Translations under genes and position numbers: made by a program
The notes under the pieces: generated by a model
The model's database searches: none
What the model was told of the DNA's origin: nothing
What the model saw: only the letters and a program-made list of their open reading frames with translations
In this document: one piece after another, positions 15,339 to 24,559 of the stretch
Position numbering within the stretch: the stretch's first letter is position 1
How the letters are laid out: every line of letters starts with the position of its first letter
Assembly (NCBI GenBank): GCA_019459085.1
Contig: JAIBEW010000026.1
Location: 1 to 64,000, forward strand
Origin: Kaistella sp.
Lineage (GTDB): Bacteria; Bacteroidota; Bacteroidia; Flavobacteriales; Weeksellaceae
DNA: 64,000 nucleotides
Direction of reading: 5' to 3'

Positions 15339-15366
15339 AAGAGCAGTTATTCTGCTCTTTTTTTAT
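15339..15366 (+). terminator. Intrinsic terminator after the YceI pair
   Basis: AAGAGCAG (15339-15346), loop TTATT, CTGCTCTT and T run. Confidence 0.85.
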
Positions 15367-15400
15367 GTAAAATTGAAAGAAAAAACAGCGGATAAAAAAG

Positions 15401-16042
15401 ATGAAACTGTATGTGATCAGTGGCCTGGGAGCCGATTTCAGCGTATTGAAAAAAATAAAATTTCCGGAACATCTGGAGGTGATCTGTATTGAATGGCTTA
15501 TTCCGGAAAGAAACGAGCATTTCAGAGATTATGTCGCACGAATGGCTGAAAAAATTGATGATTCTGAACCGTTTTATCTTCTCGGATATTCTTTCGGTGG
15601 GATCATGGTTCAGGAAATCGATAAACTCAAGCCGGCCGAGAAAATAGTTATTTTAGGTAGCATTAAATCAGACAAAGAAAAATCAAGATTCATCAGAGTA
15701 GGGGAGATCACCAAAATCCCTAAATATCTGCCCGAAAATATCTTCAACGAAAAATCGGCACTTGTGTATGCATTTTTAAGAAAACTATTTGATCCTAAAA
15801 ATCCAAAAATTTGGGAATATTTTACCGTCCGTAATCCTTATTATCTGAAGTGGTGCATCGAAAAAATTTCTGCCTGGAAGTTTGAGGAAAATCCGAAAGT
15901 CATTCAGATTTCAGCGGAAAACGATATTGTTTTTCCGTTGAAGTATTCAAAACCCGATTATGTCATTAAAAACGGTACCCACCTGTTTCCTGCTACAAAA
16001 CACCGCGAAGTTTCCGAGATTTTAAAGCAAATTTTCACGTAA
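15401..16042 (+). CDS. Alpha/beta hydrolase
   Basis: A 213-residue cytoplasmic alpha/beta-hydrolase. The nucleophile elbow is GYSFGG (about residues 67-72, Ser69), preceded by an early oxyanion-type VISGLGAD. A late ENDIVFPL (acid) and NGTHLF (His near residue 194) complete a plausible triad. Substrate unknown. It is 42 bp upstream of the serine dehydratase gene. Confidence 0.85.
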   Translation: MKLYVISGLGADFSVLKKIKFPEHLEVICIEWLIPERNEHFRDYVARMAEKIDDSEPFYLLGYSFGGIMVQEIDKLKPAEKIVILGSIKSDKEKSRFIRVGEITKIPKYLPENIFNEKSALVYAFLRKLFDPKNPKIWEYFTVRNPYYLKWCIEKISAWKFEENPKVIQISAENDIVFPLKYSKPDYVIKNGTHLFPATKHREVSEILKQIFT

Positions 16043-16047
16043 ATTTG
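16040..16047 (+). promoter_or_regulatory. Promoter -7 box of sdaA
   Basis: TAAATTTG matches TAnnTTTG; it overlaps the end of the hydrolase gene, 37 nt before the ATG of sdaA. Confidence 0.45.
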
Positions 16048-16084
16048 CAGCGTTTTTATAACGTTAATTTTTACAAAGTTCAGC

Positions 16085-17503
16085 ATGCAGTCTATTTCAG
16101 TTTTCGAAATCATAAAAATCGGAATTGGTCCTTCAAGTTCCCACACGATGGGTCCGTGGAATGCCGCAGAAAATTTTTTAATCCAGATCAGAACCGATCA
16201 CCGTCTTCAGGACGTGAAGGAGGTTTTCGTGGAATTTTTCGGTTCACTTGCAAAAACCGGCATCGGTCACGGAACTGATATTGCGGGAATGCTCGGACTT
16301 TCCGGCGAGAATTTTAAGACCATTGACACTTCTACAATCGATGCAAAAATTGAAGCCATCAAATTATCCGCTGAAATTAATTTAGGCGCAGAAAAAGTAA
16401 TTCCTTTTGTTTACGGCGTGCATTTAATTCTGAATAAAGGCAAAACCCTTGATTACCATCCGAACGGGATGATTTTCAGAGCGGTTTTCGATGACGGAAG
16501 AGAGCTGATTCAGGATTACTATTCCGTTGGAGGCGGTTTTATTGCCACGCAGAACGAAAATTCCTACGAAAAACACTGCATCAGAACGCTTTATCCGTGC
16601 CATCATGGCAGCGATGTGATGAAATATGTGGAACAGATGGGTCTGAATAAATTCTCCGACCTGATTTTCATGAATGAAGAATCCTGGCGTACAAAAGAAG
16701 AGACTGAAAAGCTTGCGCTTTACATTTGGGACGAGATTAAAGAATGCATTTACAAAGGGGTAAACAAGGAAGGCATCCTTCCCGGCGGCCTGAATGTCAC
16801 GCGACGAGCACCGGGTCTGAACCGCACGCTTCTCGGAGATCAGATTTACACCAATAAAGAAGAATGGTTTCAGCTGGTAAAAGAGTCTGAAGAAACATTT
16901 ATCCGCATCAACAAATGGGTTTCGTGTTTTGCCTTGGCCGTGAACGAAGAGAACGCGAGTTTCGGACGGATTATCACCGCGCCAACCAATGGAGCAAGCG
17001 GAGTGATTCCCGCGGTTTTAATGTATGCGCAGTGCTTCACGGAGTTTGCCAGTGAAGATGATATCATCCGTTTTCTTTTGGTTGCAGGAGAAATCGGGAC
17101 TTTATTTAAGAAAAATGCCACCATTTCGGCGGCGATGGGTGGCTGTCAGGCGGAAGTCGGCGTTTCATCAGCAATGGCAGCAGCCGGACTGACAGAAATA
17201 ATGGGCGGAACACCGGGACAGGTTTTAATGGCGGCTGAAATTGCGATGGAACATCATTTGGGAATGACCTGTGATCCGATTGCAGGCTTAGTCCAAATTC
17301 CGTGTATTGAAAGAAATTCCATGGGTGCCATCAAAGCCATCACTGCAGCCAATATTGCGATTGAATCTGATCCAAAAAAAGCCAAAGTTTCACTCGACCA
17401 GGTCATCCAGTCGATGTGGGAAACCGCACAGAACATGAGCGACAGATTCAAGGAAACCTCAGAAGGCGGACTGGCTATTGCGGTGAACGTGGCGGAATGC
17501 TAA
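16085..17503 (+). CDS. sdaA: L-serine ammonia-lyase (iron-sulfur type)
   Basis: A 472-residue single-chain L-serine dehydratase converting L-serine to pyruvate and ammonia with a [4Fe-4S] cluster. The N-terminal beta domain carries the signature IGIGPSSSHTMGPWNAA (residues 12-28). The C-terminal alpha domain has AAMGGCQAEVG, MTCDPIAGLVQIPCIERN, giving three cysteines likely to bind the cluster. Length fits the fused single-chain form. It ends 10 bp from a convergent gene with no terminator seen between them. Confidence 0.95.
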   Translation: MQSISVFEIIKIGIGPSSSHTMGPWNAAENFLIQIRTDHRLQDVKEVFVEFFGSLAKTGIGHGTDIAGMLGLSGENFKTIDTSTIDAKIEAIKLSAEINLGAEKVIPFVYGVHLILNKGKTLDYHPNGMIFRAVFDDGRELIQDYYSVGGGFIATQNENSYEKHCIRTLYPCHHGSDVMKYVEQMGLNKFSDLIFMNEESWRTKEETEKLALYIWDEIKECIYKGVNKEGILPGGLNVTRRAPGLNRTLLGDQIYTNKEEWFQLVKESEETFIRINKWVSCFALAVNEENASFGRIITAPTNGASGVIPAVLMYAQCFTEFASEDDIIRFLLVAGEIGTLFKKNATISAAMGGCQAEVGVSSAMAAAGLTEIMGGTPGQVLMAAEIAMEHHLGMTCDPIAGLVQIPCIERNSMGAIKAITAANIAIESDPKKAKVSLDQVIQSMWETAQNMSDRFKETSEGGLAIAVNVAEC

Positions 17504-17513
17504 TTTCACTGTT

Positions 17514-18086
17514 TCACTTACGGATATTGAACTGTAAATCCTGGATACATTTTTCGCGTATGTCCCAAATTTCTTCGAATGTATACGGAATGTTTTTCAT
17601 GGAAATCCACTCTTTCAGAAAGTTCTGATGCAGTGCAGTTTTTTCTTCAATAATCCTGTCATACTCAGTTTCCTTTTCCAGAATAAGCTTATTTTTAAAG
17701 TCGTTGTATGTGGACCTCCTTTTTGTGAAATCATAATATTGCCCTTCAATTTCAAGATAGTTGTGGGCTTCAGGAATATAAGAAAGATGTTTTTCTTCGA
17801 GTGTGTTTTTTATCAGGACGGAATATTCGGCATCCATCTTAAAGATTCCTGTGAGTAGTTTTACCTCTTCGTGATTATTTTCAAGGGCCAGTTTCCTTAA
17901 AGTAAGATGTTTTGTACTACAGGTTCCAGCTGATTCTTCCAGAACGCAATAAATATTACTTTTAGCACTGTTTCTTCTGTACGGCAAATTGGCAATGAAA
18001 TTACAGGCAGATTTAAAATCTCTGATGCCTTTATTCAAGAACAATTCAGAAATGCTTCCAGAAAAGTTAATTTGAAAATTTGTCAT
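17514..18086 (-). CDS. Conserved protein, possible transglutaminase-like fold
   Basis: A 190-residue cytoplasmic protein without signal or membrane segments. A GTCSTKHLTLRKLALEN block (about residues 54-70) resembles the Cys-containing helix of transglutaminase-like proteins, and HNYLEIEGQYYDFT (about 108-121) could supply His and Asp. This would be a Cys-His-Asp arrangement, but I infer it from motif order only. No operon partner; it converges on sdaA. Confidence 0.55.
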   Translation of the reverse strand: MTNFQINFSGSISELFLNKGIRDFKSACNFIANLPYRRNSAKSNIYCVLEESAGTCSTKHLTLRKLALENNHEEVKLLTGIFKMDAEYSVLIKNTLEEKHLSYIPEAHNYLEIEGQYYDFTKRRSTYNDFKNKLILEKETEYDRIIEEKTALHQNFLKEWISMKNIPYTFEEIWDIREKCIQDLQFNIRK

Positions 18087-18131
18087 GTAAAGGAAGACTT
18101 ACTGAATGATCATAAATGATGCGTTCAAATA

Positions 18132-18160
18132 TAAAAAAAACTCCCGAAAATTCGGGAGTA
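18132..18160 (-). terminator. Intrinsic terminator after the RNase E/G gene
   Basis: ACTCCCGAA and TTCGGGAGT form a stem with a 2-base loop; on the minus strand it is followed by a run of eight T. Confidence 0.85.
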
Positions 18161-18233
18161 ATGATTTTTGAATAAGCTCTCTTCATCAGCTTCAGCTGAA
18201 AACCTGGCTCTTTTTAGTTTTACCTTGGCTCTT

Positions 18234-19793
18234 CTAATTCGAATGACCCATCAGTTCAACTTTCTGGGAGTTAACCAGTTTGTATTCCAGATATTTAAAG
18301 GAATCACGTGGAATAATGGTCACCCATTTCTTGTATTTCAGATACCATTTTACCTGAATGCTGATCAGACCCTTCGTCAGATAAGCTTCCACAAAAGGAT
18401 GAACATGCAGGAACACTTTTCCTTTTTCGATCTGAATGATATTCCGGATTACTTCTTCCATTCTTTCCACAACTACAATCGGAGCAAGAATTTCACCGGC
18501 GATATTCGGGTTTTCTTCTTTCGTTTCGATGATATTTTCAGGGCGTGTCCGCTGTCTGGTGAGCTGGATGAGTCCGAATTTGCTTGGCGGTAAGATTTTG
18601 TGACGCGCTTTGTCGCGTTGCATTTCCTCTTTCAGATGCTCGTAAAGGTCTCGGCGGTGGTCAGCATTGATCATGTCGATAAAATCCACCACAATGATTC
18701 CGCCCATGTCGCGCAGCCTGAGCTGACGGGCGATTTCGGTGGCCGCCATTTTATTGATGTTCAGTGCGTGTTCTTTGCTCGCAGAATTGCCGGAAGAAAT
18801 GTTGTTTCCGGAATTCACGTCGATCACGTGAAGGGCTTCTGTATGTTCAATGACGAGATAGGCGCCCTTTGAACTTGGAATGTTGACGTGTTTCCCGAAA
18901 CTCTGTTTCAGCTGTTTTTCAACATTATAATATTCCAGAAGCGGAAGCGGTTTGTCGTAAAACTGAACGATGTTTTTTCTTTCGGGCGCAATGACTTCAA
19001 TATAAGCTTTCATATCATTCACCATCTGTTCATCGTCGCAGATGATGGAAACGAAATCGGCATTGAAATTATCTCGGAGGATGGAGGAAGCTTTGTCTTC
19101 TTCACTCAAAATCTTTCCGGGCGCTTTGTTTTTCTGAATGTTTTTGAAAGTGGTTTCCCATTTCTGAACCAATTGGTTCATGTCGTTGTGCAGTTCTGCA
19201 ACTTTTTTGCCTTCGGCAACGGTTCTGATGATGACGCCGAAACCTTCCGGTTTAATGCTTTCGATTAAAGTGCGTAAACGTTCTCTTTCTTCAGCGCTGC
19301 CTATCTTTTTTGAAATGGAGACGCTTTTGTCGAATGGAATGAGTACTAAAAATCTTCCGGTTAGGGAAATTTGGGTGGAAATTCGGGGACCTTTGGTGGA
19401 AATCGGTTCTTTCGTAATCTGCAGAATAACCAGATCATCCTTTGCCAGAACTTTGTCAATGATTCCGTTTTTATGGATTTCCGGCTGAACTTCAAAATTT
19501 TTCAGGGAAGAATTCTGTTGTTTTTTGGAAACGGTGTCTTTCAGGAATTTTTTATACGTTGGATACTGCGGTCCCAGATCCTGATAATGCAGAAATGCAT
19601 CTTTTTCATAACCAATGCTCACAAATGCGGCATTGAGGTTGGGCGCGAGTTTTTTTACTTTACCGATAAATAGGTCACCTACTACGAAGTCGCTTTTGTC
19701 CTCCTGTTCATGGAGTTCGAAAAGGCGGCCGTCTTCCAGCAGGGCAATTTTAGATTGCTCATCTTCATGTGATATAATCAGTTCTTTCTTCAT
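18234..19793 (-). CDS. rng: Ribonuclease E/G family protein
   Basis: A 519-residue Rne/Rng endoribonuclease, which cleaves single-stranded AU-rich RNA in rRNA maturation and mRNA decay. It has an S1 domain (GDLFIGKVKKLAPNLNAAFVSIG, about residues 33-55), an AKDDLVILQITKEP stretch, and the catalytic core with Asp residues in HVIDVNSGNN and GGIIVVDFIDM. The length is that of the short RNase G form, without the RNase E scaffold tail. The ATG at 19791-19793 is chosen because upstream codons of the frame are not conserved-looking; a promoter box lies at 19927-19934. Confidence 0.93.
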   Translation of the reverse strand: MKKELIISHEDEQSKIALLEDGRLFELHEQEDKSDFVVGDLFIGKVKKLAPNLNAAFVSIGYEKDAFLHYQDLGPQYPTYKKFLKDTVSKKQQNSSLKNFEVQPEIHKNGIIDKVLAKDDLVILQITKEPISTKGPRISTQISLTGRFLVLIPFDKSVSISKKIGSAEERERLRTLIESIKPEGFGVIIRTVAEGKKVAELHNDMNQLVQKWETTFKNIQKNKAPGKILSEEDKASSILRDNFNADFVSIICDDEQMVNDMKAYIEVIAPERKNIVQFYDKPLPLLEYYNVEKQLKQSFGKHVNIPSSKGAYLVIEHTEALHVIDVNSGNNISSGNSASKEHALNINKMAATEIARQLRLRDMGGIIVVDFIDMINADHRRDLYEHLKEEMQRDKARHKILPPSKFGLIQLTRQRTRPENIIETKEENPNIAGEILAPIVVVERMEEVIRNIIQIEKGKVFLHVHPFVEAYLTKGLISIQVKWYLKYKKWVTIIPRDSFKYLEYKLVNSQKVELMGHSN

Positions 19794-19926
19794 TTTACAG
19801 GTCTTGTATTTTTTAAGAAATAATGAATCAGTTTTCCCCAAACCTAAAAGGCCAACTGATCTTTTTGGTGGAATTTAGAAATCTCCTCAGAAGTATCCGG
19901 AAGATGTTTCTAAACCTGCATTAAAA

Positions 19927-19934
19927 CAAAAATA
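19927..19934 (-). promoter_or_regulatory. Promoter -7 box of rng
   Basis: TATTTTTG on the minus strand matches TAnnTTTG, 134 nt before the ATG, leaving a long leader as is common for RNase E/G genes. Confidence 0.4.
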
Positions 19935-19998
19935 TAGTCGGTGAAATTTATACATATAAAACACCAACTATATTAATATATTGTAAATCTCTCAGAGA

Positions 19999-20088
19999 TT
20001 ATTTTTTCTTATGTCTGTTTGCTCTCCTCCTTTTCTTTCTCTTGTGTGTAGCAACTTTGTGTCTTTTTCTTTTCTTTCCGCTTGGCAT
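19999..20088 (-). CDS. 29-residue very basic ribosome-type protein
   Basis: A tiny ORF, MPSGKKRKRHKVATHKRKKR followed by nine more residues, mostly Lys/Arg/His. I recognise this as the short protein found across Bacteroidota that is annotated as AURKAIP1/COX24-domain (mitochondrial mS38-like) and thought to be ribosome-associated. It lies between the HU gene and rng on the same strand, 40 bp after the HU gene. Its identity as a ribosomal protein is from family knowledge, not shown here. Confidence 0.85.
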   Translation of the reverse strand: MPSGKKRKRHKVATHKRKKRRRANRHKKK

Positions 20089-20128
20089 AATTTAAAATTT
20101 TATATGTAAGTTATTGATTTGCAAATGA

Positions 20129-20419
20129 TTATTTAATCGCTACTTTGGTTTTTACCTTTTCTACAAAAGTTTTTGAAGGTTTGAAAGCAGGAATATTGTG
20201 AGCAGGGATTTCGATGGCAGTGTTTTTTGAGATATTTCTTCCCGTTTTAGCTGCTCTGGTTTTAATAACAAACGAACCGAAGCCTCTTAAATAAACGTTA
20301 TCTCCATTGTACATTGATGTTCTGATTTCCTGCATAAATGCTTCTACAACTTTCTGTGTTTCATTCTTTTCAGTTCCCAATTTATTTGAGATCGTGTTTA
20401 CCAATTCTGCCTTTGTCAT
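20129..20419 (-). CDS. HU family DNA-binding protein
   Basis: A 96-residue HU/IHF-family nucleoid protein. The N-terminal helix pair (TKAELVNTISNKLGTEKNET) is followed by the beta arm with GFGSFVIKTRAAKTGRN and the tip IPAHNIPAFKPSK. It binds and bends DNA as a dimer. The start ATG is at 20417-20419 with a promoter box 30 nt upstream. The basic 29-residue gene follows on the same strand, so they may share a transcript. Confidence 0.95.
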   Translation of the reverse strand: MTKAELVNTISNKLGTEKNETQKVVEAFMQEIRTSMYNGDNVYLRGFGSFVIKTRAAKTGRNISKNTAIEIPAHNIPAFKPSKTFVEKVKTKVAIK

Positions 20420-20448
20420 TTCCTTTATTTATTTATATTTTTGGTGTG

Positions 20449-20456
20449 CAAATATA
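20449..20456 (-). promoter_or_regulatory. Promoter -7 box of the HU gene
   Basis: TATATTTG on the minus strand matches TAnnTTTG. It lies in the short divergent gap before mutY, whose TTG start is at 20467. Confidence 0.55.
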
Positions 20457-20466
20457 AAACTTATTT

Positions 20467-21516
20467 TTGAAAACTAAAAAACAAAATGCTGATTTTCTTC
20501 ACGTTGGTGTAAAATTATTGGCCTGGTATAAAATCCACGGAAGACATTTGCCTTTTCGGAATACGAAAGATCCGTATAAAATCTGGATCTGTGAAATAAT
20601 TTTCCAGCAAACCCGTATTGAGCAGGGTTTGAATCATTATAACGCCTTCATCAAAAGATTTCCCGATGTTGAGACTCTCGGCAATGCTGAAAATGATGAG
20701 GTTTTACTGTATTGGAAGGGTTTAGGCTACTATTCACGCGCAATCAACCTTCATACTGCCGCGAAACAGATTCTGGTAGATTTCGGCGGCAAATTCCCCG
20801 AAAATTACGACGACATCCTGAATCTTAAAGGTGTTGGAAAATATACGGCAGCCGCGGTCTCCAGTATTTGCTTCGGGAAAGCCATTCCTGCTGTTGATGG
20901 AAATTTTTACCGCGTGCTGTCCCGGGTTTTTGCGGATGACTTTAATGTCCCGAATCCCAAAGCCTTCGCGTATTTTTCTGAACTTGCCTTCAGAATGATG
21001 CCTGTAAATGAAGCTGGACATTTTAATGAAGCCATGATGGATCTGGGTTCCGCAATCTGCAAACCAAGAAATCCGGAGTGTGAAATCTGTCCTTTAAATA
21101 CAGACTGTCTTGCGTTTAATTTAGGACTTGTCCAGAATTTTCCTGTGAAAACAAAGAAACTGAAGCCCACAGATCTGGAACTGACTTATTATTTTGTGGA
21201 GTTCAATGGTGATTTTTTAATCCGGCAAAGAAAGGAAGACTTCATCTGGAAAAGGCTTTTTGAATTTCCAAGTGAAATTCCTGCCGAATTTGAGGAGTTT
21301 ATTACGCATCATAAAACCGTTCTCCACAAGCTTACACACAAAAGCCTCACAATTCAGATCTACAGGGTTCAGCCGGATTCTGAAAATGCTTTCAGGAGTT
21401 TTGCGGAAAAGGAAGCTTTCAGTATTGTGAATGTGGAGGAATTTCACCGCAAATCATTTCCAAAACCTCTGGAAAATTATGTCAACTCCATCTTTCAAAA
21501 CAATGAAACCGATTAA
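20467..21516 (+). CDS. mutY: A/G-specific adenine glycosylase MutY
   Basis: A 349-residue MutY: removes A mispaired with 8-oxoG. The HhH-glycosylase core shows FQQTRIEQG (catalytic Glu), the hairpin LKGVGKYTAAAVSSICFGK and VDGNFYRVLSR (catalytic Asp). The iron-sulfur site C-x6-C-x2-C-x5-C is CKPRNPECEICPLNTDC. A NUDIX-like C-terminal domain (about 235-345) would read 8-oxoG. The start is a TTG (20467-20469); no in-frame ATG lies near the conserved start. gldD follows, the usual flavobacterial neighbour. Confidence 0.95.
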   Translation: MKTKKQNADFLHVGVKLLAWYKIHGRHLPFRNTKDPYKIWICEIIFQQTRIEQGLNHYNAFIKRFPDVETLGNAENDEVLLYWKGLGYYSRAINLHTAAKQILVDFGGKFPENYDDILNLKGVGKYTAAAVSSICFGKAIPAVDGNFYRVLSRVFADDFNVPNPKAFAYFSELAFRMMPVNEAGHFNEAMMDLGSAICKPRNPECEICPLNTDCLAFNLGLVQNFPVKTKKLKPTDLELTYYFVEFNGDFLIRQRKEDFIWKRLFEFPSEIPAEFEEFITHHKTVLHKLTHKSLTIQIYRVQPDSENAFRSFAEKEAFSIVNVEEFHRKSFPKPLENYVNSIFQNNETD

Positions 21517-21550
21517 CCATCATCTAAAATCAAATTCGTATTTTTGCAAA

Positions 21551-22105
21551 ATGTTTAAAAAACTTATTGTCGTTTTTGCAGGCACACTGCTGTTTTCATG
21601 CAGTAAAGACCCGGTTCCGAAACCTTCCGGTGAGCTTCGCTTGGAATATCCCGCACCAAAATATAAGCCCTTTGTAAATTCATGTTCCTATACGTTCGAA
21701 TATTCGGATTTTGCAGAAATTACCGATGCTAAAAAGCAGTGCTGGTTCTATCTTACTTATCCTGAAATGAAGGCCAAGGTTTTTCTCACTTATTATCCAA
21801 TCAATAACGACTTCGATCTTCATATAAAAGAGGCTGAAAAAATGGTATACGAACATACCATTAAGGCGAGTTCCATCGAAACAAAATCCTTTGCATACCC
21901 GGAAAGGAATGTTTTCGGGAATTTTTATGAGCTGAAGGGTCAAAGCGCATCGAACCTGCAGTTTTATGCGACCGATTCCACTAAGCATTTTGTAACGGGA
22001 TATCTGTATTTCAACACCAGACCGAAACCGGATTCTCTGGCTCCCGCTGTTGATTATGTGAAAAAAGACCTGCTTCATCTGCTCGAAACTTTTGAGTGGA
22101 AATAA
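21551..22105 (+). CDS. gldD: Gliding motility lipoprotein GldD
   Basis: A 184-residue lipoprotein of the GldD family, required for gliding motility and type IX secretion in Flavobacterium. The lipobox is LLFSC (Cys17), then PVPKPSGELRLEYPAPKY, the family start. The rest is a GldD-like globular domain with CSYTFEYSDFA and CWFYLTYPEMKAKVFLTYYP. The ATG at 21551 follows the end of mutY by 34 bp; mutY-gldD order is typical in Flavobacteriia. It supports an active T9SS in this organism, together with the sorting domains elsewhere in the window. Confidence 0.92.
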   Translation: MFKKLIVVFAGTLLFSCSKDPVPKPSGELRLEYPAPKYKPFVNSCSYTFEYSDFAEITDAKKQCWFYLTYPEMKAKVFLTYYPINNDFDLHIKEAEKMVYEHTIKASSIETKSFAYPERNVFGNFYELKGQSASNLQFYATDSTKHFVTGYLYFNTRPKPDSLAPAVDYVKKDLLHLLETFEWK

Positions 22106-22176
22106 GCGAAATTCAATATAGACAGAAGTGTCCGTTCGGGATTCTCAAAAATAAATCCAATAATAAAAAATTATAA

Positions 22177-23097
22177 ATGAAACTTTTAGTAGTAGGAAGT
22201 GTAGCCTTTGACGCGATAGAAACCCCATTCGGGAAAACAGATAAAATTTTAGGAGGTGCCGCGACGTATATCGGTTTGGCCGCTTCTGTAATGAACGTAA
22301 AATCGGGCATAGTTTCGGTTGTGGGCGGCGATTTTCCGCAAACTGATCTGGATATGCTCTCAGACCGGGGCGTAAATATAGAAGGAATTGAAATCGTGAA
22401 GGAAGGAAAAACTTTTTTCTGGAGCGGCAAATACCATAACGACCTGAATACAAGAGACACTTTGATCACCGAAGTGAATGTTCTTGAGAATTTCGATCCA
22501 AAAATTCCGGCTTCTATGCAGGATGCGGAGATTTTACTATTGGGAAATCTTCATCCCGGCGTTCAGCTTTCAGTTCTGGAAAAAATGGAAAAAAGGCCAA
22601 AACTTGTTATTTTGGACACGATGAATTTCTGGATGGATTCGGCATTGGATATTTTAATGGAAATGGTGAAAAAAACTGATGTAATCACCATTAACGATGA
22701 AGAAGCCCGACAGCTTTCGGGTGAATATTCGCTGATGAAGGCCGCCAAAAAAATTCATGAAATGGGTCCGCAGTTCGTCATCATTAAAAAAGGCGAGCAC
22801 GGCGCGCTGCTCTTCCACGAAGGAAAAATATTTGCGATTCCGGCATTGCCGCTCGAGGAAGTTTTTGATCCAACAGGAGCAGGAGATACTTTTGCCGGAG
22901 GTTTTGCCTCTTATCTGGCCAGGAAAAAATCGGTGAGTTTCGAGACCATGAAAGCCGCACTTATTGTAGGATCTGCGATGGCTTCCTTCACCGTTGAAAA
23001 ATTCGGGACGGAAAGGCTTCAGGAAATTACAGCAGAAGATATGAACCGAAGAATTAAGGAATTTAAAGAACTCACTACTTTTGAAGTAGAAGTTTGA
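22177..23097 (+). CDS. PfkB family carbohydrate kinase
   Basis: A 306-residue ribokinase/PfkB kinase. The N-terminal substrate part has GSVAFDAIETPFGKTDKILGG, and the C-terminal ATP/anion-hole motif is DPTGAGDTFAGGF (about residues 230-242) with catalytic Asp. Substrate is not clear from sequence: ribokinase, adenosine or sugar kinase are all possible. It is followed by an unrelated SurA gene with its own promoter. Confidence 0.9.
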   Translation: MKLLVVGSVAFDAIETPFGKTDKILGGAATYIGLAASVMNVKSGIVSVVGGDFPQTDLDMLSDRGVNIEGIEIVKEGKTFFWSGKYHNDLNTRDTLITEVNVLENFDPKIPASMQDAEILLLGNLHPGVQLSVLEKMEKRPKLVILDTMNFWMDSALDILMEMVKKTDVITINDEEARQLSGEYSLMKAAKKIHEMGPQFVIIKKGEHGALLFHEGKIFAIPALPLEEVFDPTGAGDTFAGGFASYLARKKSVSFETMKAALIVGSAMASFTVEKFGTERLQEITAEDMNRRIKEFKELTTFEVEV

Positions 23098-23132
23098 TTC
23101 TTACAATTTTAAGAAATAATTATCAAAAAAAA

Positions 23133-23164
23133 TTGAGACTTATTCAATTAGAATTCTAAATTTG
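23133..23164 (+). promoter_or_regulatory. Promoter of the SurA-like gene
   Basis: TTG (23133-23135), 21-base spacer, TAAATTTG (23157-23164). One of the best two-part matches to the Bacteroidota consensus in the window, 21 nt before the ATG. Confidence 0.6.
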
Positions 23165-23184
23165 CAACTTACTAAAAATAAAAC

Positions 23185-24552
23185 ATGATTAACAGATTAA
23201 AAATCACTTTACTGTTGGGGATTTTTTCACTTCTATTTTCTTCAAATTTTAACGCACAGATAAAACCGGGAGATCTTATTGACGGCATTGCCGCTGTGGT
23301 AGGAAATGAAATCGTTTTGGAATCGGATATCGAGGAGCAGGCCAACTATGCAAAACAGCAGGGCGCAAACGTTTCCGACAAATGCGAGTTTCTGGAAAGT
23401 ATTGTGAACAATAAACTGCTTATTTACGAAGCGAAAAAAGATACGCTGATCGAAAACCGTTCTGCAGCCATTAAAGAACAGGCGAATGCAAAATATCAGC
23501 AGATTGTGGGTCAGTTTCCGGATGAAAAAACCATGCTTGCGACGTACAAGTTCCGTACTTCATATGAAATGAAAAATGCCATTGAGAAAATTGATACCGA
23601 TAATTATTACGGACAGGCAAAATACCAGCGGATTACCGAAAAAGCCGATGTTACTCCGAATGAAGTGACCGATTTTTTCAATATGTTCAAAATACAGCTG
23701 CCCGAGGTAAAAGATGAGGTTTCACTGGCGCAGATCAGTATGTATCCTAAACTTACCGAAGCACATAAAGCAGAAATCATCGGAAGACTTACAAAAATCC
23801 GTCAGGATATCCTGAACGGTGAAAGTTTCGAAAGCCAGGCGAGAATTTATTCTGAAGATCCGGGTTCCGCCGCAAACGGAGGATTATATAAGAACATTTC
23901 CAAAGGTAAAATGGTAAAACCGTTTGAAGCTGCTGCACTGAATCTTCAGGAAGGCGAGATTTCTGAACCTATTGAATCCGAATTCGGTTACCACATCATT
24001 CAGCTTGAAAAAAGATCAGGAAAAATGTATGATGCCCGTCATATTCTTATTAAAGCTGAACCCAATGTTGTAGAAATTGAAAATGCCAGAAAAGAACTCG
24101 ACAGCATTAAAAATCAGATCACACTGGGTAAAATGACCTTCAAGGAAGCAGCATTTAAATATTCTGATGACAAAAAAACCAAGTTCAACGGAGGAATGCT
24201 TGCAAACAACGAAACAGGATCCGACAGACTGGAAAAAATCAATCTTCCGCCAACGGTAAGTTACCAGATCGCAGGGTTAAACCAGGGAGATTTCACCGAC
24301 GTTTTTGAAGACGAAATGAACCAGAAAAAAACCGTTACCCTCATTAAAGTGAACGAAATTATTCCGGCTCACCAACTTGATATTGCCACCGATTATGACC
24401 GTATCAAACAGATGGCTCTTAACAAAAAGAAAAATGAAATGGTTGAAAAGTGGGTAAACGAAAAACTACCGAATACTTTTATTTCCATCGATAACCGATA
24501 TAAGGATTGCACCTTTAAAACCGACTGGAACAAAAAGGCTCTCGCCAAATAA
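23185..24552 (+). CDS. Periplasmic peptidyl-prolyl isomerase, SurA/PpiC type
   Basis: A 455-residue periplasmic chaperone/isomerase for outer-membrane protein biogenesis. Signal peptide at residues 1-25 (SNFNAQ). The N-terminal SurA-like helical domain starts DGIAAVVGNEIVLESDIEEQ. Two parvulin domains follow: about residues 178-280 (GGLYKNISKGKMVKPFEAA, GYHIIQLEKRSG) and 283-390 (ARHILIKAEPN, GGMLANNETGSDRL). Length and order match SurA. A terminator follows directly. Confidence 0.92.
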   Translation: MINRLKITLLLGIFSLLFSSNFNAQIKPGDLIDGIAAVVGNEIVLESDIEEQANYAKQQGANVSDKCEFLESIVNNKLLIYEAKKDTLIENRSAAIKEQANAKYQQIVGQFPDEKTMLATYKFRTSYEMKNAIEKIDTDNYYGQAKYQRITEKADVTPNEVTDFFNMFKIQLPEVKDEVSLAQISMYPKLTEAHKAEIIGRLTKIRQDILNGESFESQARIYSEDPGSAANGGLYKNISKGKMVKPFEAAALNLQEGEISEPIESEFGYHIIQLEKRSGKMYDARHILIKAEPNVVEIENARKELDSIKNQITLGKMTFKEAAFKYSDDKKTKFNGGMLANNETGSDRLEKINLPPTVSYQIAGLNQGDFTDVFEDEMNQKKTVTLIKVNEIIPAHQLDIATDYDRIKQMALNKKKNEMVEKWVNEKLPNTFISIDNRYKDCTFKTDWNKKALAK

Positions 24553-24559
24553 ATCAATC

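Noticed and set aside
18600-19268. Open frames antisense to the RNase E/G gene
   Set aside because: Shadow frames of a well-recognised gene with family motifs on the minus strand.
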